Source: Planctomycetota bacterium (lineage in GTDB: Bacteria > Planctomycetota > Phycisphaerae > Tepidisphaerales > Tepidisphaeraceae). From it: a stretch of 5,300 nt of DNA. This document shows, piece by piece, positions 1-5,173 of the stretch (the first letter of the stretch is position 1; each line of letters starts with the position of its first letter). The stretch covers positions 1-5,300 of the forward strand of contig JAEZED010000103.1 in NCBI GenBank assembly GCA_023417885.1. The letters run 5' to 3'. The notes beneath the pieces were generated by a model. That model was not told where the DNA came from. It made no database searches and saw only the letters and a program-made list of their open reading frames with translations. Made by a program: the position numbers and the translations under genes.

Positions 1-1
1 G

Positions 2-1894
2 ATCTACACCCCGCGGAACGAGCGCCGGCTCGCGCTGGACGAGCAATACGCCCAGCTCTTCGGCGCCCACATCGACTTCGAGGCCGAGATCCCCTTCCGC
101 GAGGACCTGCCCGGACACATCTCCATCGACGTGCAGGACATGCACGTCGATCGTCTCGCCGAAGCGGTCGCCATGCCCGCGGTCAACGGCACGCTCAATG
201 CCCGGCTCGACATCGACCTCACGGGCCTCTCCCCGCGTCAAGCCACCGCCGAGGGGTGGATCGATATCCAGGACCTGACCATCCCCCACATGCACCTGGC
301 GGATCGCGTCGTCATCGGCCGGCCTCCGGAGGACCCGGAAGCGGTGGACGACCCGCGTTTCCGCCCGCGCGGAGGCCGGATCTTTACGCACGGCTCTTTG
401 CAACTGCCCGTGCGGCTGGAGAAGTTCGACCAGGAGTCGACGGGTCCTGTTCGTCTCGGCACGGAGCACGCGATCTCCTTCGACCTCCACTATGACATGG
501 CCGACCCGCGGGAGGTGCAGGTCCTGAACCTCGAAGGGTCGCGCTACCCCATCGTCCTCCAGCCCGAGAAGTCGGGCGGGCAGTACGTCGATGCCGCCGT
601 GAGCGTCAGCTCGCCGGGCCTGCGCGTCGCCCTGGAGAACGGGACGCCGGAGGTACACGGCGACCTGCGGGCGGAGGCGGACGTCTTCATCGGCGAACGC
701 CCCTACGAGCTGTCGCGCCTGGCCGACGGCGTGCTGGAGGTGGAGGCGACCAGCGCCCGCGTGGAGGTCAATCAACTGCTGGTCGATTTCCCGGACATCG
801 GCGTCGTCAGCGGCGGGGGCACCGTGATGCTCGAGGACGTGCCGGGCGCCAGCCGCATCTGGCTGCACGGCCAGGCGCTGGATCTGGCCGCCATCGCCGA
901 CACGGTCGACCTGCCACAGGGGACGGAGGGGATGGTCGATTTCTCGCTGACAGTTCAACCTGGCCCCGGCGAGCGGCCGCTGGGGGAGGTGTTGGTCAAC
1001 CTCTCCTTCAGCGGCGACGGGGCGCGCTGGCGCAGCGTGGAGATCGACCAGGGGCAGGTGATGGCCTACCTCAGCCGGATTCCCCTGCCGGACGACTCCC
1101 CCTCTCGCGGGCAGTTCGATTTCACGCTCATCACGACCGAGCGAGTGCGCCTTCAACTCGCGGATGGCGTGATCGACGGCTACTTCCGGCTCCGCAACCG
1201 CGGGCGATCCAGCGAGGTGGGCCGCCCGACTCTGATCGACCCGCTGGCTGCCGTCGGGGATGACTGGTATGTCAATGCCACGCTTGACGCCGAGGACCTG
1301 AGCGTGGCGCAGATCGAGGCGCTGCGGGAGCAGCCGGAGGGCCTGGAGGGACGGCTGGACCTGTCGCTGATCGCCTACGGCAACCTCAACCCGCGTCCCG
1401 GCTTCGGGCAGACGCGGGAGGACCTGCCCCGCTTCCCGCTGAACGGAGAGGGCACCCTCGCAATCCGCGACGGCGTGCTGGGGAATTTCAACCTGTTCCA
1501 GGACATCCTGGACATCGTGAACGTCATCACGCGCAACCCGCAGCGTGACTCGCTCAATACGCGGTTCCGCCTTGAGCAGGGGAACGGCACTATTGACAGC
1601 CTCACCGCATTCGTCGACGGCACCGAGATCCGTTTGAGCGGGCGCCTCAGAAACGTGCTCGACGTTGATGAGACCACGATCGAACTGTCGGGCGTCGGAT
1701 TCGTGCGCCCGCTCAGCCAGATCCCGCTTCCCTTCTTCCGGGAAGCGGACGAGATCCTCGGGGTCATCCAGTCGAACGCCACCGCCGTCCGCGCGACGGG
1801 CCCGCTGCTCGAGCCGGACGTGCGGCAGGTCCTCATCTCCGAAATCGCGGAAACCCTCCGCGTGCTGATCGTGCCCACGTTCAAGCGCCGGTGA
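2..1894 (+). CDS. AsmA-like / TamB-type envelope protein, C-terminal part (5' end outside window)
   Basis: The frame is open from base 2 to the TGA at 1892-1894, giving 630 residues. Nothing marks a start inside the window: the first internal GTG (131) lies in continuous sequence with no ribosome binding site, so the true start is upstream. The visible protein is a long run of short amphipathic beta strands with recurring patterns such as 'GxxxxxxxxxxxxLxxGxLRxEADVFIGERPYEL', typical of the AsmA/TamB/YhdP superfamily, whose beta-groove proteins bridge inner and outer membranes and are implicated in phospholipid transport. Residues about 480-563 resemble the AsmA_2 C-terminal domain: a 'GEGTLAIRDGVLGNFNLFQ' strand, a helix with DILDIVNVI, then 'GTIDSLTAFVDGTEIRLSGR'. 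Near the end 'VRATGPLLEPDVR' (about 595-608) matches the usual closing 'tGtl.dP.vr' motif. No transmembrane segment is visible in this part; the family anchor is N-terminal and would lie outside the window. Substrate is unknown. Family assignment is by pattern recognition only. Confidence 0.8.
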   Translation: MYTPRNERRLALDEQYAQLFGAHIDFEAEIPFREDLPGHISIDVQDMHVDRLAEAVAMPAVNGTLNARLDIDLTGLSPRQATAEGWIDIQDLTIPHMHLADRVVIGRPPEDPEAVDDPRFRPRGGRIFTHGSLQLPVRLEKFDQESTGPVRLGTEHAISFDLHYDMADPREVQVLNLEGSRYPIVLQPEKSGGQYVDAAVSVSSPGLRVALENGTPEVHGDLRAEADVFIGERPYELSRLADGVLEVEATSARVEVNQLLVDFPDIGVVSGGGTVMLEDVPGASRIWLHGQALDLAAIADTVDLPQGTEGMVDFSLTVQPGPGERPLGEVLVNLSFSGDGARWRSVEIDQGQVMAYLSRIPLPDDSPSRGQFDFTLITTERVRLQLADGVIDGYFRLRNRGRSSEVGRPTLIDPLAAVGDDWYVNATLDAEDLSVAQIEALREQPEGLEGRLDLSLIAYGNLNPRPGFGQTREDLPRFPLNGEGTLAIRDGVLGNFNLFQDILDIVNVITRNPQRDSLNTRFRLEQGNGTIDSLTAFVDGTEIRLSGRLRNVLDVDETTIELSGVGFVRPLSQIPLPFFREADEILGVIQSNATAVRATGPLLEPDVRQVLISEIAETLRVLIVPTFKRR

Positions 1895-1911
1895 GCCCCA
1901 CGGGCCGCCCC

Positions 1912-1917
1912 TAGCAT
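1912..1917 (+). promoter_or_regulatory. candidate -10 box (TAGCAT) for leaderless aroA
   Basis: TAGCAT fits the TAnnnT form of a -10 box and shares 4 of 6 bases with TATAAT. Exactly six bases separate it from the aroA ATG at 1924, so transcription would begin at or next to the start codon. The 29-base gap contains no GGAG, AGGA or GAGG, so no Shine-Dalgarno sequence is available. No convincing -35 hexamer is visible 16-19 bases upstream. TAnnnT-N6-ATG is the known arrangement of leaderless genes in actinobacteria and Deinococcus; applying it here is an inference. Confidence 0.4.
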
Positions 1918-1923
1918 CCCCGC

Positions 1924-3252
1924 ATGTCGGCGTGGACAACTGATCCGCTCACCTCACCCTTCGACGCCGCCGTCGAGCCGCCCGGCAGCAAGTCGCTCAC
2001 CAACCGCGCGCTCGTCCTGGCCGCCCTCGCGGCAGAGCCCTGCACGCTAGAGAACGTCCTCTTCGCTGACGACACGCGGCACATGCTCCGGAATCTCCAG
2101 GCACTGGGCCTTAAGCTCGACATCGACGAGCCAGGGCATCGCGTATGCGTCGATGCGCCCGCCAGCCATGACTTCGCCGCCGAGCCGGCGGAGCTCTTCT
2201 GTGGCAACAGCGGGACGACGCTGCGCTTCCTCGCCGCCCTGCTCGCCGCCGTGGGAGATGCCGATTTCACGCTGACGGGCGAGCCGCGCATGCTCGAGCG
2301 GCCCATCGGCCCGCTCGCGGATCTGCTCAACGCGCTCGGCGCAAGCGTCAGCTTTGCACAACATGCGGGTTATCCGCCGCTGGTGATCCACGGCCGGCAG
2401 CTCGCCGGCGGAACGGTTCGCTTCCCCGCGGAGTCGGCGGCGTCGAGCCAGTATCTCTCCGCCGTCCTGATGGCGGCGCCTTATACGCGGCACGAGACGC
2501 ACATCCACCTCGAAGGCCGGCAGACGAGCTGGAGCTACGTGCGGATGACCATGCGCCTCATGGACCGCTTCGGGGTCACCCCGGAGCTGGAGCGCGACCC
2601 CGCCACCAGCGTGCCGACTGCCGTCGTTGTGCCGCGCGGGCGGTATCACGGCGTCACCTGCCGCATCGAGCCGGACGCCAGCGCCGCCAGCTACTTCCTG
2701 GGCCTGGCAGCGATTCATCCGGGCAGCCGCGTGACGATCCTGGGACTTGGCGAAGCCAGCCTCCAGGGGGACGCCCAGTTCGCGCTAGTCCTCCGACGGA
2801 TGGGCTGCCAGGTGGAGCAAACCGCCGACAGCACGACCCTCACAGGCCCCGCGCAACTGCACGGCCTGGACGTGGATCTTTCCGACATGCCGGACGTGGC
2901 GCAGACGCTGGCGGTGGTAGCCCTGTTCGCTGTCGGCGAGACGACGCTGCGCGGCATTCACACCCTGCGCGTGAAGGAGACGGACCGGATCGCGGCGCTC
3001 CAGGCGGAGCTGGCGAAGCTCGGTGGGGAGACGCAGCTCCTCGGCGAAGGCCGTGAGGTGGCCCTGCGCATCACGCCGCCCCCGCGCGTCCGCAGCGGGC
3101 GGATCGCAACCTACGACGATCACCGCATGGCGATGAGCTTCGCCCTGGCGGCGACGAGGCGGCGCGGGATCGAGATCGAGAACCCCGCCTGCGTCAGCAA
3201 GACTTTCCCCGACTATTTCGAAGTCCTCCGTCGCACCGCGACGGTCGGATGA
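1924..3252 (+). CDS. aroA: 3-phosphoshikimate 1-carboxyvinyltransferase (EPSP synthase)
   Basis: This cytoplasmic enzyme joins shikimate 3-phosphate and phosphoenolpyruvate to form EPSP, step six of the shikimate pathway to chorismate and the aromatic amino acids. At 442 residues it has normal length and covers both inverse alpha/beta domains. The active-site motifs appear in order: PPGSKSLTNR with K23, S24 and R28; CGNSGTTLRF (93-102); RMLERPIG with R126; SAASSQ (171-176); PDASAASYF (250-258); DMPDVAQT with D324 (general base position); RVKETDR with E352 and R355; DDHRMAM with R401; and CVSKTFPDYF with K426. No key residue is missing. The ATG at 1924 places K23 one residue from E. coli K22, which supports this start although it has no Shine-Dalgarno sequence. 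The phosphoenolpyruvate loop keeps Gly97 (E. coli Gly96), but has Phe102 where E. coli has Pro101. It starts 29 bases after the AsmA-like gene. Confidence 0.97.
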   Translation: MSAWTTDPLTSPFDAAVEPPGSKSLTNRALVLAALAAEPCTLENVLFADDTRHMLRNLQALGLKLDIDEPGHRVCVDAPASHDFAAEPAELFCGNSGTTLRFLAALLAAVGDADFTLTGEPRMLERPIGPLADLLNALGASVSFAQHAGYPPLVIHGRQLAGGTVRFPAESAASSQYLSAVLMAAPYTRHETHIHLEGRQTSWSYVRMTMRLMDRFGVTPELERDPATSVPTAVVVPRGRYHGVTCRIEPDASAASYFLGLAAIHPGSRVTILGLGEASLQGDAQFALVLRRMGCQVEQTADSTTLTGPAQLHGLDVDLSDMPDVAQTLAVVALFAVGETTLRGIHTLRVKETDRIAALQAELAKLGGETQLLGEGREVALRITPPPRVRSGRIATYDDHRMAMSFALAATRRRGIEIENPACVSKTFPDYFEVLRRTATVG

Positions 3253-3256
3253 CAGA

Positions 3257-3332
3257 GCCGCGGCGTGCCGCAGGGCCTCCTTCGACACAAATCTTCCAGT
3301 GCATCCCCGCCTGCGGCACGCGGTGCCGCGGC
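3257..3332 (+). repeat. large inverted repeat after aroA with two alternative folds; possible terminator or attenuator
   Basis: GCCGCGGCGTGCCGCAGG at 3257-3274 is complementary to 3310-3320 (11 bp) plus 3326-3332 (7 bp), with a five-base bulge in the second arm and a 35-base loop. The second arm also folds alone: GCGGCAC at 3313-3319 and GTGCCGC at 3323-3329 form a perfect 7-bp stem with a three-base loop, extendable by a U-G and a C-G pair. The two folds exclude each other. The element starts four bases after the aroA stop and ends 36 bases before the next gene. No clear U tract follows the short hairpin, so intrinsic termination is possible but not typical. The pairing is seen directly; any role is inferred. 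Confidence 0.6.
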
Positions 3333-3338
3333 TTCTCC

Positions 3339-3362
3339 TACACTCCCCGACTTTCAAAGGAG
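3339..3362 (+). promoter_or_regulatory. candidate -10 box (TACACT) and Shine-Dalgarno site of the ThuA-family gene
   Basis: TACACT at 3339-3344 fits TAnnnT and shares 4 of 6 bases with TATAAT. It lies within CCTACACTCCCC, which resembles CCTAGCATCCCC before aroA at 9 of 12 positions. A start about seven bases downstream would give a leader of roughly 17 bases, which would just contain AAAGGAG at 3356-3362. That site is five bases from the ATG at 3368 and fixes the start there rather than at the upstream in-frame ATG at 3299. The ribosome site is clear; the promoter is tentative, with no good -35 seen. Confidence 0.5.
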
Positions 3363-3367
3363 TCCGC

Positions 3368-4084
3368 ATGCCCGTCCGCGTCACCGTCTGGCACGAGTTC
3401 CGCCACGAGAAGAAGAACCCGAAGGTCGCGGAGATCTATCCCCAGGGCATGCACGAGGCGATCGCCTCGCACCTGCGCAGGGCCGGGGACATGGAAGTCC
3501 GCACCGCCACGCTCGATGAGCCGGCGCACGGCCTGACGGACGCGGTGCTCGAATCGACCGACGTACTCACCTGGTGGGGACACATCGCCCATGACGAGGT
3601 GGACGACAAGGTCGTCGAAAAGGTTCACAAGCGCGTCCTGGCGGGGATGGGCCTGCTCGTGCTCCACAGCGGGCACTTCTCCAAGATCTTCAAGCGGCTG
3701 ATGGGGACGTGCTGCGACCTGAAGTGGCGCGAGGCGGACGACCGGGAGATCATCTGGGTCACCAGCCCGAACCACCCGATCGCCCAGGGGATCGACGACC
3801 GCATCGACATCGAGGCCGAGGAGATGTACGGGGAGTACTTTGACGTCCCGGCCCCGGAGGACACGGTGTTCGCGAGCTGGTTCAGCGGCGGGGAGGTCTT
3901 CCGCAGCGGCCTGACCTGGAAGCGCGGCGCGGGGAAGATCTTCTACTTCCGCCCGGGTCACGAGACCTATCCGACCTATCACCACCCTCAGGTGCTTCGC
4001 GTGATCGAGAACGGCGTGCGCTGGTGCGCCCCGGCCGGCGAGATCCGCCCCCACCGCTTTGGGCGCTATCTCGGCAAGTGGTGA
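3368..4084 (+). CDS. ThuA-family protein (trehalose utilization ThuA-like, class I glutamine amidotransferase-like fold)
   Basis: The 238-residue product belongs to the ThuA family, which has a glutamine amidotransferase-like alpha/beta fold. In rhizobia ThuA acts with the dehydrogenase ThuB in trehalose use through a 3-keto sugar; most homologues have no proven substrate. Family signatures run through the whole length: VTVWHEFRHEK (5-15), LDEPAHGLTD (49-58), LTWWGHIAHDEVDD (67-80), GLLVLHSGHFSKIF (95-108), HPI (136-138), EEMYGEYFDVP (151-161), WFSGGEVFRSG (171-181) and FYFRPGHETYPTYHHP (192-207). The conserved His and Glu residues in the WWGH, HSGH, EEMYGE and RPGHE segments are those expected to form the active pocket. 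There is no signal peptide or membrane segment, so it is cytoplasmic. AAAGGAG five bases before the ATG sets the start. No ThuB-like oxidoreductase or sugar transporter lies in the window, so a trehalose role cannot be claimed; other glycoside or polyol substrates are equally possible. Confidence 0.93.
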   Translation: MPVRVTVWHEFRHEKKNPKVAEIYPQGMHEAIASHLRRAGDMEVRTATLDEPAHGLTDAVLESTDVLTWWGHIAHDEVDDKVVEKVHKRVLAGMGLLVLHSGHFSKIFKRLMGTCCDLKWREADDREIIWVTSPNHPIAQGIDDRIDIEAEEMYGEYFDVPAPEDTVFASWFSGGEVFRSGLTWKRGAGKIFYFRPGHETYPTYHHPQVLRVIENGVRWCAPAGEIRPHRFGRYLGKW

Positions 4085-4149
4085 GGCGCAGGAATTGCGC
4101 GTCGCGCCGCGCCGCCCAATATTTTGTCCGCCCACGCGCGTTCCGGCGT

Positions 4150-4177
4150 TTGACGCCCGATGCGGGATGACCAGAAT
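4150..4177 (+). promoter_or_regulatory. candidate sigma70-type promoter upstream of the 3D-domain gene
   Basis: TTGACG at 4150-4155 matches the -35 consensus at 5 of 6 bases. CAGAAT at 4172-4177 matches the -10 consensus at 4 of 6, with a 16-base spacer. Transcription would start near 4184, giving a leader of about 100 bases to the ATG at 4286. A weaker alternative lies upstream around the AT-rich CAATATTTT at 4117-4125. The -35 overlaps a small dyad, GGCGT-TTG-ACGCC (4145-4157). In GC-rich DNA such a match is suggestive only. Nothing else is evident in the 4085-4285 gap. Confidence 0.35.
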
Positions 4178-4285
4178 GCGAGGTTGTCTGGTTCGCGACG
4201 GCGGAGTTCCGAAGCACCGGCAGCCAGTGATCCATGCGCGGCCCGCCGCGCCCGAACGGTCCCCGCAGGAGGCGACGGCCGAGAG

Positions 4286-4972
4286 ATGGGCCACACCACC
4301 TCGTTCCATACCGATCCGCAGGTATCCCCCTGCGACGCAGAGCAGCCTCCCGCGGCGCCGCAGCGCCGGCCCGTGCCGATGGGACGCGTGCTCACCGTCG
4401 CCTGCTTCGTCCCGATCCTGGCGATGATCGTCCTGGGCGCCAGCCGGATCGATGCGATCCGCGACGTTGAGGTCGGCCTCCCCACCATCGACGTCAGCGT
4501 CCCCGGCGGCGACGACACGCTATACAGCCCGGGAGCCTCTCAGGCCACCTTCACCCTCGAAACCGCCGCCGCCGACCTGGCCGCGGGCGAGACGGTGATC
4601 CAGACATCGGCCGGGCTGATGCGCGTCGTCGCCACCTACATGATGGAGGTGACCGCCTACTGCCCCTGCACGATCTGCTGCGGGAAACATGCCAAGGGGA
4701 TCACCGCCAGTGGTAAGCCGGTGAGCTACAACGCGGGCCGGTTCGTTGCCGCCGACGCGCGCCTGTTCGACTTCGGCACGCGGCTTCGCATCCACGGGTA
4801 CCACGACGAGACGGTCGTCGAGGTGATCGACCGGGGCGGGGCGATCAAGGGATACAAGCTGGACGTCTACTTTCCGACGCACCAGGAAGCGCGGGAATGG
4901 GGCCGGCAGTTGCTCCCGGTGGACGTCCTGGAGCCGGTCGAGCCCGAATCGACCGGCGAGCCGCTCCAATGA
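4286..4972 (+). CDS. membrane-anchored 3D-domain (double-psi beta-barrel) protein, probable cell-wall-associated hydrolase-like factor
   Basis: The product has 228 residues. Residues 1-31 are polar with Arg27 and Arg28; residues about 33-52 (RVLTVACFVPILAMIVLGAS, starting at Arg34) form a single hydrophobic segment. This suggests a signal anchor with the rest outside the cytoplasm. After a low-complexity linker (about 53-115) comes a 3D domain at 119-216, the fold shared with the C-terminal part of lytic transglycosylase MltA and Gram-positive wall proteins such as YocH. Signatures are EVTAYCPCTICCGKHAKGITASG (121-143), FVAADARLFDFGTRLRIHGY (153-172) and VIDRGGAIKGYKLDVYF (180-196). The aspartates that name the domain are present as Asp157, Asp182 and Asp193. 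AGGAGG at 4267-4272 precedes the ATG by 13 bases, somewhat long but the best site available. Starts at GTG 4373 or ATG 4379 would remove the cytoplasmic tail and keep the membrane segment. The frame extends up to ATG 4160, but that part is Arg/Ala-rich and lacks a ribosome site. Substrate is unproven; peptidoglycan binding or cleavage is inferred. Confidence 0.85.
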   Translation: MGHTTSFHTDPQVSPCDAEQPPAAPQRRPVPMGRVLTVACFVPILAMIVLGASRIDAIRDVEVGLPTIDVSVPGGDDTLYSPGASQATFTLETAAADLAAGETVIQTSAGLMRVVATYMMEVTAYCPCTICCGKHAKGITASGKPVSYNAGRFVAADARLFDFGTRLRIHGYHDETVVEVIDRGGAIKGYKLDVYFPTHQEAREWGRQLLPVDVLEPVEPESTGEPLQ

Positions 4973-5070
4973 CGCGGATGATGGTGGAGGCAAGCGCCGT
5001 CGCGACAGCACGGTCATCGGGGTGATTGGATTATGGGGCGTCGCCCTGAATGGACGACAGGGACGTTTGC

Positions 5071-5085
5071 CGGCACGTTCGTTGC
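5071..5085 (+). promoter_or_regulatory. candidate sigma54 (RpoN) -24/-12 promoter
   Basis: CGGCACGTTCGTTGC matches the sigma54 consensus TGGCACG-N4-TTGC at 10 of 11 fixed bases; only the first T is a C. The GG and GC dinucleotides have the required spacing. Transcription would start near 5097, giving a leader of about 77 bases that includes a strong stem-loop and a ribosome binding site before the ATG at 5174. A weak dyad (CCCTG at 5044-5048, CAGGG at 5058-5062) lies upstream but close for an activator site. If instead translation starts at 5033, this element would lie inside coding sequence. Confidence 0.4.
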
Positions 5086-5119
5086 CTGCGACCGACGCGA
5101 ATGTGACATCTTGAGTTGC

Positions 5120-5161
5120 ACCGGGCGCATCTGCGCGGAGGAGTCCGCGCGTCGCCCCGGT
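5120..5161 (+). promoter_or_regulatory. stem-loop just upstream of the edge gene's ribosome binding site
   Basis: GCGCGGA at 5133-5139 and TCCGCGC at 5144-5150 form a perfect 7-bp stem closing a GGAG tetraloop. A further U-G pair and an internal loop lead to an outer stem: 5120-5127 pairs with 5153-5161 (eight pairs, one bulged C at 5155). The whole structure ends one base before GGGAGGG at 5163-5169. I do not recognise it as a known riboswitch. It could influence translation of the following frame; its GGAG loop could also mimic a ribosome binding site. The structure is seen, the function inferred. Confidence 0.45.
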
Positions 5162-5173
5162 CGGGAGGGTGTC

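Noticed and set aside
131..1894. GTG at 131 as the start of the AsmA-like gene
   Set aside because: The frame is open back to base 2 with sequence of the same beta-strand character, and no ribosome site precedes the GTG; the gene simply enters from outside the window.
1375..1917. Long minus-strand open frame opposite the end of the AsmA-like gene
   Set aside because: It is antisense to a well-supported coding region, rich in Arg and Ser as expected for a shadow of GC-rich codons, and has no recognisable domain.
4160..4285. Extended N-terminus of the 3D protein from ATG 4160
   Set aside because: The added 42 residues are Arg/Ala/Ser-rich without structure, there is no ribosome site before 4160, and AGGAGG occurs before ATG 4286.
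3338..4309. 323-residue minus-strand open frame opposite the ThuA-family gene
   Set aside because: The plus strand carries a full set of ThuA motifs here. The antisense product shows no family resemblance and is explained by GC-biased codons suppressing stops.
4317..4334. Six-base hairpin CGCAGG-N6-CCTGCG in the start of the 3D gene
   Set aside because: It is short, lies inside coding sequence, and such small dyads are frequent at this base composition.
4969..5025. Short frame starting in an ATGA overlap with the 3D gene stop
   Set aside because: It would encode only 18 residues with no support beyond the overlap; ATGA overlaps occur easily by chance.
5102..5120. TGTGACAT resembling a CRP half-site
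   Set aside because: The matching TCACA half at the required six-base spacing is absent.
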